Part shown: positions 22,345 through 32,329 of the stretch, one piece after another
Numbering within the stretch: the first letter of the stretch is position 1
How the letters are laid out: every line of letters begins with the position of its first letter
Assembly (NCBI GenBank): GCA_000310025.1
Contig: FN648554.1
Span: 95,803 to 159,802, forward strand
From: Ectocarpus siliculosus
Taxonomy: Eukaryota; Sar; Phaeophyceae; Ectocarpales; Ectocarpaceae
Reading direction: 5' to 3'
Length of the DNA: 64,000 bases
Made by a program: the position numbers and the translations under genes
The notes under the pieces: model-generated
What the model saw: the letters and a program-made list of their open reading frames with translations, nothing else
The model's database searches: none
Told to the model about the DNA's origin: nothing

Positions 22345-24190
22345 CATCTCCAAAAACCATCGGCAAGGTTGTTGGGAACGCCTTTCACATGCCGCGCCCT
22401 GAAGCACCAGCCACTCCGCGTCTCTAAGCACCCCATCACTATCATCAGTGCTACCGACCTTGGCTCTTTGGACCCTCTGCATTGATTACACCAGTGCACA
22501 GCGTTCATATTATCCCCTCTGATGAGAACGGTCTGTCCCTGGTACTCGGGCCTGGTTCCAGTCTGTACGGTGAATGCCCATATGTCACTACCATGCCGAG
22601 CAGTTCCAGGGCGTTCATACTGAGGTCGTCTCTACCCAACACGCGGTTGTGCAAACGTTGTCTGACGTCGCCGGAAAAATCCATCCGCCAGTACTTTCCC
22701 GTCTCTAAACAATAGCCACCCATCGCGTCCCCGCTAGCGTCGCTCCACAGCGTACAGCAGTGTGGTTGCAGATAAAAGCTGTACAACGGCATCTCGAGCC
22801 TCCCTTTCTTGTCAGCGCCCAACGCCCCTTCTACCGCCATATGCCAAAACGACACGTCGGACCGGAACTCTGGGCCCGGCGTAACGGTTCGATTGGAGGT
22901 ATGCGGACTTCCCTCTGGGCGATACAGTTTCTCGTCCCACGGCTGACCTGGCGGCAGCCCCAACTCGTTGAGCATCCAACGAACGAAGAATTTCCCAGGA
23001 CGGACTACCTCGCAAAGGTGGACACGCTTGCCCGTGAGGGACCGCACTTCGTTTTCTGGGTTGGTTCTACGCTCCATCCATTCGGCCAACACGTCGTGAA
23101 CCCGGACGAGTTTCGTTTGGGGCACGGAGATTGGTGTCAATATCCCACCAAAGGGCCTCCATACTCGACTCCCACGACGCCAATTGGCACGTGGCCTATC
23201 GCCGAGTAACCTGAAATGTTCCGATGCTAGAGACGCTGACGTTATCAGGCACCGGTCGTTGACCAGTTGCTCGACGTGCACCTCGACGCCGATAACGTCG
23301 TCGACATACGTTTTAACGAAGAAAGAGTCATCCGTTCCCCCACCTGACTCTGGGGGGAGCGTGGATGATACTGGAAGATGGGTCTGTACTACCTCTGCGG
23401 CGGGCAAAACCCGAACGTGTTCTGTGGTCGATCGACCGTGCGACTTGACGACAGCAGCATCGACGGTCGTGTGTTTGTGGGAGTGTTCGATAGCGGCCGT
23501 ACACAAGCAGAAATGCTGGGGGTTAAGGTTCCATCCGGGTTGCAATTGCCGATCCACCACGGTGACCTCGCTGAAGGCGTAGCCTAAGGCGTCGCCGAAC
23601 GTCGGGGAACGCCTTCTCTCCACCGACACTTGCCGAAAGGCGTCTCTTGAATCAATTTTGGAGATCAGAATCGCCGGGGTTGGCTCGGGCGAATTGCGAA
23701 CAAATCCATGGTACAGGTACTGCACACGCTAGACTGCGTCGCGCAACACTTGACCCAAATTGCATTCCGGTGCGTTGGAGGTATCTGTGTCCTGGTTCAC
23801 ACCCGAAAACCGAAATCATTGATGACCCCTGCTTCCTTAGGGTTGATGACCACTCCGAGGGGAGGCACGCGCAAACCCGCAATCTGAGACGCCACGGATT
23901 TCGGAGAAACGAAACTCTGCCGTGCTGGACATCTTCTTGAACCTTTTTAAAGATCTGTACACCGTGATGTAGTGTGGACCTATGATTGCCGTACTCCATT
24001 GCTGCTACTACGTCACCCCCTGTCGTGACCGGTACTGAAACTCCGAATGAGACGATCTGCACTAGCAAGTCGATCAAGTTGGAGTTTTTGACCGCGCCAA
24101 ACCACCGTTGTTCCCGCGTTGGATCTACCCGGGGTATCGGCAGTACGTCTTCCAGCATTCGCATAGATTCAAAGTTTCCGTCGTGCATGT
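22345..24190 (-). pseudogene. DIRS reverse transcriptase-RNase H (copy A)
   Basis: The fingers region starts near WFGAVKNSN (about 24070-24100) and contains AAMEYGNHRST (about 23970-24005). After a frameshift the palm shows KIDSRDAFRQVSV (motif A aspartate, about 23625-23665) and the catalytic YVDD (about 23291-23311). The connection and RNase H follow, with LWSDASGDAMGGYC (first RNase H aspartate, about 22710-22755) and DLSMNALELLGM (glutamate, about 22595-22635). The domain ends at HVKGVPNNLADG (about 22355-22395). The YVDD is intact here, unlike in copy B. Frame changes near 23.8 kb and at about 22.5 kb make the gene non-functional. The enzyme family copies element RNA into DNA and degrades the template RNA. 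Confidence 0.85.
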
Positions 24191-24229
24191 CATGAAAGTG
24201 CAAGCAAATCCCAGTCACACGAAACAAAG

Positions 24230-25756
24230 ATTCCCGTACCGATACCGGCTCTCCAGCCGCTACAAGCAATCGAATCTCGTCGCTGAAATCACCCCACACC
24301 TGAGGTAGGCCCCCCAGCTGCCCCGGACAGCCCGTGCCTTGTTTTTTCCGTTTTTTTCGGACCGAAAGAAGGAAGATGCCTTAGGCCTGTCGCCACTACC
24401 CCCAACGGTGCTTCCTGCACCACTTCCGCCCCCGCCGCCGTTTCCGCCACTGGCCCGGCCCTGATTGCCTCGAGCCCCCCGCGTGGAGCCACCCGCGAGC
24501 GCCCGATGATGTGCCGTCTTGAACGGAGTCCTCGGCATGCAGGAATCGGCAGTTGGAATTCCCGCAGTCTCCCCTGACGTGCGCGAAACAGATGCGTGTC
24601 TCGCGTCGGTTTTACCCCGAAGTCGTCCAGGATGCCCGCTCGACGGGCGCCGGTCCTTCCCTGCGCAGACGCTTCGTCGGCGACACGACGTCGGACCGGG
24701 GGGGCGGCTGAAAGAAGGCCGCGTTGCCCAGCCGCCGTTCGATATGTAGTTCCTGGTACGGCTGAAGTTGGGCGCGGGAGGCGGAGGATAATGTTCGACG
24801 CCGACCGGGGGGGCGGTGTGTAGGCCTTTGATGGCGATCGTGGCGAAAAAACAGTCGTTGACCAACGTCTTGAAATCGTCATCGAGGAAGGACACGAAAC
24901 GGAGCAGGCTGGCGGCATTCCGTGCCTCGTCGCGGTGCTTGCACATACTTCGTGGAGCCCTTGCCGGAGGGCGTCGTCGAGAAGACCCAGCCGCGCGAGA
25001 CTCTCGCTGGCGATGATGCCGTGACCCAAGGCTTTACACATTACCTCAATCATGATCTCGAACGTCTCGTTATTGTGTTCCGTGGCCGAGGTGTTGTCGG
25101 ACGCCATATGCCAGTCCGAGACACAAATTTGTGAAAACTTGTTTAGCGTCGACGCGATTTGCATGCCGATGAGGACGTCTGGTAAGGTTTCTTGCCACTG
25201 AGAGGCCGTGAGAGTGTCCATTACGGGCGCTGAGCAAGAAGCAACCATGCCATGCGTGTGTGAAGGTTCTTTCACTCAGACAAAGATTCCTTCAGGGTAA
25301 TCTTCTGGACGGCCGCAGACGGTGTCGCCGGCGTAGCCGCCGCCGGTGGCGATGCCTGCGTCCCTAGCAGCACGATCTCCCCCGCGGACCCCCCGGCGGC
25401 GCCGCCGAGGTTGCTAATGGAGAGGTCGTCGTTTTGCGCTCCCATACAATCGACCACCTCCCGGTTCTCGTTATCCTTTTGCGCCCACTGCTCATTTAGC
25501 TCTTGTAGCTGCTGCTGCAGAGGCGAGGTGACGGCCCCTCAGACCGAGAGCTTGGGGCGGTGGCCACGCGGCGCGTTGCGGCCCCCCGGCGGTTCCCGCG
25601 AGGGCTTGAGCGGGCAGCCGCCCGCCCTGCCCCCGACCTAGCTGACGAACGTGCTGATAACCGTGCCGACGCCCAACCGGCCGCCTTCCCACCGCGTGAA
25701 CTCGTACGGGATGACGGCTCGGTGACCCGCGCGCTCGAAGCAGCGCGAGGCGGCAT
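24230..25756 (-). pseudogene. DIRS Gag-like protein with CCCH finger (copy A)
   Basis: The region opens at an ATG at 25756 with a Ser/Arg/Ala-rich N terminus. It continues through frames 25457-25272 and 25275-24289, with helical text such as LPDVLIGMQIASTLNKFSQI. A segment resembling a zinc finger is readable in one frame at about 24535-24590: C-x7-C-x4-C-x3-H, starting CFAHVRGDC. A Gly-rich tail follows, then the polymerase. At least two frameshifts interrupt it. It occupies the Gag position and is assumed to bind element RNA. The CCCH spacing differs from the CCHC knuckle of LTR retrotransposons. Confidence 0.65.
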
Positions 25757-25770
25757 ATCTGGCCATGTAA

Positions 25771-26700
25771 ATAAATTTCGGCGCCAGATTTCAGCGACGA
25801 TCGAGCGACGACGTCTTGTTGTGTTCTTTTCCGGGTCGAACGACCTCAGGGCACCGTTCGCGCGACGTTTAGTGTGCTCCGGATCCTACTGTCGGCAGAG
25901 TTCACTGAAGCAGGGCACCGTTCGGGTGGTTTTCCGGACAAAGAAGTTATTTGTTTGTTGTCTTGGTATCAAAAGCATGGCACCAGATTTCGTAAGCAAT
26001 CAGCCGACATGAGTTTTGGGACACCCCGGATCCGACTAGCTGCGGAGTTTGCGACAGTGGCCGAAGCCAGCCAAGCGCTCAGCAACAGGGCACCGTTCCA
26101 GCGACAATGTTTTTTTTATTTTGTTTTGATCTTCAAGAGCGACAACGATTTCTTTCTATTTTTTTTGTTTTTTCAAGGCATGGGGTCGGGTTTCAACGAT
26201 AATCGGGCGAACCATGGGTGTTGTTGCGCTCCGGATCCCACCACCGCTTCGGCCACCGCCGCCAACTCAGTCGGTAGTCGGATCTGGAGTGCAATTGAAA
26301 GTCGCTCGAACGGTGCGCTGTCACTGAGCAGGTGGCTGGTTCCAACCATCGCCGCCAACTCAGCAGGTTAGTGGGATCCGGAGTGCACTAAAAGGTCGTT
26401 AGAACGTTGCCCTATTACTGACCTCGGGACTGGCTTCGGCCACCGCCTCCAGCTCAGTAACTAGTCGGATCCGGAACGCAATAGAAAGTGTAATTGAAAA
26501 AAAGTCGAATGGTCGCCGTTGGAAAAAAAGCGGCACCGTTCGAGCGACTTGTTGTTGCACTCCGGATCCGACCGACCTATTGGGTTGGTGGCGGTGGCCG
26601 AAGCCAGCCGATAGCTCAGTAACAGGGCACCGTTCGAGCGACTTCTTATTTCGCTTCGGAACCCACTAACCTACGGAGTTAGAAGTGTTGGATATTTTAA
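25771..26700. repeat. dispersed copies of the 8.45-10.6 kb repeat unit, both orientations
   Basis: The core phrase GGGCACCGTTCGAGCGAC, the reverse complement of the array phrase, or a close variant occurs at about 25849, 25911, 26086, 26531 and 26623. Plus-oriented copies start at about 26301 and 26393. Several keep the whole core including TCCGGATCC and AAGCCAGCC. This segment borders the 5' end of DIRS copy A. Two further minus-oriented fragments lie at about 27635 and 27729. Confidence 0.85.
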
Positions 26701-27620
26701 TCGCACTGTACACGCGATAACTATAGGTACACAGCGATACGTACAATGTCGCTCACCTTCGTATCAAGACACGCAGTAGTGCAGGGGTGCATTCTGTGTT
26801 TGATATACTGATGGAGAAGCAGAGTGGATTTGATAGGATAAGTCTATTCGGGTATCCGTGTTAGTTTATCATTTTCTAGAAGAAAGTTCCTTCTGGCGAA
26901 CATTGATTTTGTTCTTGACACTATACGTCTGTTCAACAGCTGTCATTCTGAGTATCACAGCTTGCTGAATCGTATTACGCACGCACGTACGTCGCGATAA
27001 TTAGTAGTTGATGCATAGCATATGATTAGTCAACCTTATGTGAGTACGTTTGGTATACGTACGAGACAATGTCAGTTGAATTTCTGCCATGTTGTCTGAT
27101 TGGTTGACACTTTGGTATATATATTCAAGTGTGTTTCCGTCGGTATGCTTTGATAGGATGGTGCAGCCCCTATGCAGCCCCATCCTCTCACTCTGTTATT
27201 CTTCCGGTCTCTCCGACAAAAAGAAACATTGCTTCAGCATCTTTTTCCACCTGAGAACTCTTCGTCCGCGTGCAAGAGCCCGCCCGCACAACACTCTCAC
27301 GGAGGTTGATTGCCACGAGCAGTGTAGTAAGCCGTGTCGCAACGCACCACGCGCGGATACGCCGTGCTCTGAGTTACGCTTGTGACCGACTGTAAGATCG
27401 CACCAGGTGCTTTGCTTGCGGACATCGAATGTCACTCGCATTAGACCATATCTTGTCGTAGGAACGAGCTGCAGATAGAGGTTTGAATCTTGCTCTTTCC
27501 ACACACTTGACAAGCCCGTGCTAAAGGTCGTCTAGGGACCCGGTTTACGTCGGCTTTAAGCCTCACACCGCACCTCCGATGCCCGAGAAGAAGCGGTTGC
27601 CAAAGACAGCTGCCAACAAA
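26701..27620. other. no gene recognised
   Basis: A/T-richer sequence with no domain on either strand. The frames at 27089-27385 (+) and 27196-27513 (-) are antisense to each other and unconvincing. Confidence 0.45.
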
Positions 27621-27779
27621 GTAAAAGGGCAACGTTCGAGGGATTTCTTATTTCACTCCACCTCATTTCACTCCGGATTCGAGTACCTACTGAACAGCAT
27701 CGGCCGACGCCAGCCGCGCGCTCATGAGCAAGGCACCGCTCGAGTGATAGCAAAATATATTTAGAAATTGCTTTTTAGT

Positions 27780-28540
27780 TTTCCTTTCGAATTGTTGCCT
27801 TCATCATTATTTTTCTACCGCCGAAGGAAAGATAGAGATGCCAACTGCTTCTCTCTCTCTCCTCAAAGCGGCAACCACTAGGTCTCTTTTTCTCGGTGCA
27901 GGAACTGATCTTACTGCACGCAGTAGCCTCAAATGACCAAGTCCCCAAGATGGTACCCTACCAATTTCTTCGCCAACCTAGCAATTGCAACGGTCCTCTC
28001 CTATCCCCCACCTTCGAAAGAAAAAGGGTGGGTGGGCGGGAAAAGACCAAACCTATTTGCCGCTCCTTCCAGCTGGCAAACCACTCAAAGCCTTACAAGT
28101 GTCCACCTCGCTCCTTCTCTTTGCGTTGCTCTCTCTAGACTAGCCTCGTAAGACTTTGTGTGAACACCTAGCTTCGACAGAGTGTTCGAGGTGGTAGCTG
28201 CTCCCGTGCTCCCGCTCGGGAGGGGCCCCCGTAAATCCGTGGTCATTTTTGCATATCCCTAACAACGACGTTACAATTCGACTGCTTTCAATAAGCCTTG
28301 ATTAGTTTCCATCTGGTCCTACAACAAATCTCCCCTTTATTGTTTCCTTTCGAATGGCCTTCATCTTTATTTTTCTACGGCCGAAGAAAAGAGAGGGATG
28401 ACAACTGCTTCTCTCTCTTTCCTCAAGGCGCCAACCACTAGGTTTCTTTTTCTCGGTGCAGGAAACTGATTTTACTGCACGCAGTTGTCTCAAATGACCA
28501 AGTCCCCAAAATGGTACCCTACCATTTTCTTCGCCAACCT
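27780..28540 (+). repeat. direct repeat pair of about 200 bp, 563 bp apart
   Basis: Copy 1 (about 27780-27980) and copy 2 (about 28343-28540) share TTTCCTTTCGAAT, CAACTGCTTCTCTCTCT, TTTTTCTCGGTGCAGGAA, CTCAAATGACCAAGTCCCCA and TTCTTCGCCAACCT. They differ at scattered positions and small indels. Copy 2 ends about 45 bp from the recombinase end of DIRS copy B, so the pair may be a terminal or internal repeat of that element. The spacer (27981-28342) has no recognisable gene. Confidence 0.85.
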
Positions 28541-28584
28541 CGAGGTCATCATGCTACTACTCGTTCAGTGATTAGCCTCATTTT

Positions 28585-30050
28585 GTACCTACCCCACACT
28601 GTGCCTTCTCCCGGCTGTCCCTCCACGCCCTTATCTTTGTCTCCAAGTATACGCGATACCATTCGCGAGTCTTCTGTGTTGTTTACTGTATACGGTTTGT
28701 ACATATCTGAATTACTCTCTGAATTACTCTTTCCGAAACATTGCCTCCAGCCGCCAACGTGGAAGCCCCCCCAATCCGAAGCGAATGCAACGCAAAGCCC
28801 TTCGGGTTCCACCCCGACTTCACGACAAGCCCTCTCAACGCCCGAAGGGCTTGGTCATACTTCAGTTCAGAACCTTCACTGCACAGCCGCTACGGTATTA
28901 CGATAGTGGCGCATCATCGGGTAACATTGCATGACATGACAACAGCTCCACCATCAGCGCAACTGCTCCACCGTCTGCTCTGTACCCCGATTGTGGGCCT
29001 TTGACCTCATCCCGTGTACGAGCCCTGACCGATCCCACATGGTCCTGGTCGCCCTTGTGCCCTCTAAAATGCACCTCTATATTATCCGCCTCTCGCCACC
29101 GGACATACTCCGGTCGCCCCGGTGGTCTAGTTGGTATCCTCGAAACCTTCTAGAGGTCAGGTCAGGGGTTCGAATCCCGACGTCAGCGAGCTTTTCTTGC
29201 AAAGCGAGTTTTTCTCTCGCTTCCGCTCCTGGCCTAGTGGATAGCGCTTGTTCGTGTGTACACAGAGGGAAGAGAGTGCTGAACTCCTCTCGCATTAAAA
29301 CTCGTAGGCACAGTACCGCTGGAGGGGAGGGTAGAGAGGAGCTCTTCTGTGTGACCACGGGTTGGAGTAAACGGCGCTAGTGCTGTGAGCCCTGATTTGA
29401 AGTGAAGACAAAACAAAAAAAAAAACTCCAACTTCTCGTCCCCAGAGAAAAACGCTACATCCCGTTTCGTGAGACAAAGTACTAAATGCACGGCCCCGGA
29501 ACTGTCGGCAAACATCTCGTCCGACCGGGCGATCAAGAAATAGCTCAGGCTCAAAAATAACCACATCACGCGTCCTCCCGCTCCCCAAGCAGGAATCATG
29601 CTGTCACCCTCTCTCAACATCCTCCAAGTGATCGGTAATCGAACTCGGTGACGTACCCCAACGTCCACATGAGACCTAGAAGTGCCCCGAAGTGCACACT
29701 TCAATAACGGGGACGACGTGACTATTTCTACGTGTGCTTCCACCCGGTGGTAGTACTGCACCGCTGCCAACTTCCCCGAGACGGTTCCGGCCTGGTTTCT
29801 TTCCGACTCAAAACACCACGCAGCAAAGAAAGTCAATCAAAGCCCACGTCATCTCCGTCGTCGGTGATTCTGCGCTCAAGAACTTCTCGTAACCCATCAT
29901 CCTGCGAAAGACACACCAAGACCGGAAACCTGACGCATAATTGCGTTGAGACGAATTCGCAACTGATCGTCCGATGAGCTTGAGGCCAACACCGCGGAAG
30001 TAATGTCCATCGCCTCTTGGCTCAAAAGTTGTTCCTGCCAACAAGTATCG
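28585..30050 (-). pseudogene. DIRS tyrosine recombinase (copy B), split by a SINE
   Basis: The N-terminal helical domain is visible as SVANSSQRNYASGFRSWC (about 29920-29975). The core then shows LAAVQYYHRVEA, followed by a catalytic-arginine block FLIARSDEMFA (about 29511-29545). After the SINE the reading resumes with EVHFRGHKGDQ (about 29045-29080). It then shows the HxxR-type block FALHSLRIGG (about 28768-28800) and a candidate catalytic tyrosine in YKPYTVNN (about 28680-28705). It ends with a QPGEGTVWGR tail (about 28590-28620). The last two blocks lie in different frames, and other stops are present. The family recombines the element's circular DNA with the target through a covalent tyrosine-DNA link. 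All catalytic blocks can be seen, but the gene is interrupted and frameshifted. Confidence 0.8.
29112..29424 (+). mobile_element. tRNA-derived SINE, 313 bp, poly(A)-tailed
   Basis: An RNA polymerase III A box, TGGTCTAGTTGG (29123-29134), and a B box, GGTTCGAATCC (29167-29177), are separated by 32 bp, the spacing found in tRNA genes. A second A-box-like word, TGGCCTAGTGG, lies at 29230-29240. The unit ends in an A-rich tail (about 29407-29425). ACTCC occurs directly before it (29107-29111) and directly after the tail (29425-29429) as a target duplication. The acceptor stem of a real tRNA does not pair, so this is not a tRNA gene. It interrupts the DIRS copy B recombinase, whose homology resumes on both sides. 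SINEs of this kind are copied by a partner LINE in trans; no LINE is present here. Confidence 0.8.
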
Positions 30051-30089
30051 GGCCGGTAGGCGTGCAAGTTAGCAGCGATTTCATCACGC

Positions 30090-31890
30090 GTCGATCTCGA
30101 AATGCCGTCACCCAACGTGTTAGTCACGCCTCGAATATGTTTGGCTCGAAACCGCCATCCGCTGCGCATCTCCAAGCACCCAAGCATACGCATAAGTGCC
30201 CCTGATCTAGACTCTCGCGCCCCCCTTCACTTGTTGACCCAGTAGACTGCACTCATGTTGTCCCCTCTCATCAAGATACTCTGTCCCGGGTACTCTGGCT
30301 GCGTCCCGGCGTGAACAGTCAAAGCCCACGCCGTTAGCACCATGCCTAGCAACTCGAACACGTTCACCGAAAGATCGTCCCTAGATTCCACGCTGTTGCG
30401 AAGGCGAACCCGTACGTCCTCCTCGTAGTCTACCCGCCACCATTGGCTCGTCTCCAAGCAATATCCTCCCATGCCATCCCCACTCGCATCACTCACTAGG
30501 GTTAGGGAAGGCGGCTACAGAAACAAGAGAACAGTGGAGCTCCCAATCTAGTGATACCGTCTGGTCCCGTGGCCATCTCGACAGTCAATCGCCAAAAGCC
30601 CAAATCATCGTGGAACTCCGGACCCAACGCCACGCGCCCATACCGCGTCATGCGACGGGCAACAACCCCTGACTTGACGGTGCCTTTCGCCGTAAATGGC
30701 GCTAGCTTCAGCTGGTTCAGAATTCGGCACACGAAGAAAAACTTGCCAGGCCAAACTACCTCGCACACGTGCAACAGCTTGCCTAGCAGCGATCTTACGT
30801 CCTTCACCGACGCCGACCGTCGGTCGTATGGCCATTCGGCCAGTAGCTCTCGCAACTGTGCTACTTTCTCTAGCGGAACCGAAATGGTCATGGCCACTGT
30901 GTCTATCATCCATTCCAACATCTCCATGCGCGTATCCCATGAGGTGGTCTTCTCCTGATCAAACAGCGGGGGTTCTCCGGAGTCCCGGTTACCGAACGAA
31001 AGAAAGCTGTCGGACGCGAACGATTGGGACGCTCGAACACATCGTCTTCCACCTAAGAAACTCTCCAACTCCACGAAGCGTATCGCCGACATACGTTCTC
31101 ACCCAAAACTTGTCCCGGAGTCTCCCTCCAGAACCCGGGGGAAAAACGCACTCAGGCGGCAACTTGGCACGAACTTCGCCCTCTCTTGCTGACACTACTT
31201 GTACATGACTGGTAGCCTCACGTCCTTCACGCGTGATTTCAATTTCAGCACTCGAAAAAGACGTGTTGTTGTGAGCGTGTTCCACAGCTGCTGCGCCGAC
31301 ACCCCACAACGATGGCGAACTGGTCCACCAAATTGCGGACATCGATCTATCATTACAGAGTCCTCGAACAAATAACTGAAAACCGGTGACATCTTCACTT
31401 CCACTGGCACCTGACGGAACGCACTCGTAGTGTCCATCTTCGCTAGCAGTATGCGGGGAGGTACCGCAGCATCACGCACGCCCAGCTTATATAGATACAG
31501 AATGCACCAAATGACCTCCCGAAGGACATGCCCGGTCTTACATTCCGGAACTGCTGACGTATCGGTATCATCATTGACACCTCCCCATGAAAAAGCGTTG
31601 GTCTAATCGTGACATACCCTGACCTTCGACGCCGACACAGCAACGGTCATCGGTGAAACGCGAATACCTGGAATGCGACTAGCCGCATCCCGCGGAAACA
31701 CAAACGATCGTCCTGCCAGAACGTCCTCCACAATCTCTCTCCTGATCTCCGCCGAAAATCTACGAGTCGAACTGTGGTTTCCATACTCTATTGCGGCCCG
31801 CACTTCCCCTTGTCCGGTGACCGCTACAGGAGCTCCCTCGCTGACTATTTGCGTCAACAGATCGATGTTTGAATATTCTTTCAGGTTACC
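30090..31890 (-). pseudogene. DIRS reverse transcriptase-RNase H (copy B), main part
   Basis: Fingers: AAIEYGNHSST (about 31765-31800). Palm motif A: LLAKMDTTSAFRQVPVE (about 31405-31455). At the active-site position the frame reads YVGD (about 31079-31096) where copy A has YVDD, so the first catalytic aspartate of the pair is lost. The connection region is at about 30502-31000. RNase H shows SDASGDGMGGYC (about 30460-30496), a glutamate in FELLGM (about 30345-30362), an aspartate in RGDNMSAVYW (about 30235-30265) and a final HIRGVTNTLGDGISR block (about 30092-30139). Several frame changes occur. The N-terminal end of this gene continues on the other side of the LTR insertion (36532 to about 36780). 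Confidence 0.85.
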
Positions 31891-32078
31891 TGTTTGGGGT
31901 GCTCGGCAGAGTATACTGTCTACGGGGCCTCCGGGGGGTACGCGAATGAAATGTGTTGATGGGCATGCTGCATGGCGATGGTGTTGCCTACCGCATGTCT
32001 CTCACTCTCTAATCAACCAAAGGTCTTGAGTCAACCTTCTTTCTCTTTCGGCCTCTGACGCGCTACCGCACCCAAACA
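31891..32078 (+). repeat. 5' LTR of the Gag-only element (188 bp)
   Basis: It starts TGTTTGGGGTGCTCGG and ends GCACCCAAACA, an 8-bp terminal inverted repeat. It is identical in length to the 3' LTR. Differences from the 3' LTR lie near positions 31909, 31945, 31952 and 32061. No convincing tRNA primer-binding site was recognised right after it. Confidence 0.95.
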
Positions 32079-32329
32079 CAATATAATATATGGCCTGGTG
32101 TTGGTAGTGGGTATTGGCGTCTAGGCTGTATGTGCCGGGCCAATGGGGCGGCGAATACGACATATATAGCTAAGATGGGACGTGGCCAACGGCGACGGGA
32201 CAGCACGGCAGCGGGTAGTGTATAGCTGGGACGGTGGCCATCGGGGACCGGGGCAGCAGGGGGTGTAATGCTGGGACAGCGCTTCAGGGCTGGGACAGCA
32301 GGGTACGGGATATTTTTCAAGTGTAGATT

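Larger units (their letters stand above)
21553..25770 (-). mobile_element. DIRS-type retrotransposon, copy A (3'-truncated)
   Basis: Minus-strand order is Gag (25756 to about 24230), reverse transcriptase-RNase H (about 24190 to 22345) and tyrosine recombinase (about 22300 to 21553). That is the DIRS-order layout, which lacks a DDE integrase and LTRs. All three regions carry frameshifts. The recombinase loses homology at about 21553 next to a minisatellite, before the HxxR and tyrosine motifs that copy B still shows. DIRS elements integrate through the tyrosine recombinase and leave no target duplication, so exact ends cannot be set from flanking repeats. The element lies in the same orientation as copy B (28.6-38.4 kb) and is clearly diverged from it. 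Confidence 0.85.

Noticed and set aside
29112..29190. Functional tRNA gene
   Set aside because: A and B boxes fit, but the acceptor stem does not pair and the T stem is imperfect. The unit continues into a poly(A) tail with a target duplication, so it is a SINE.
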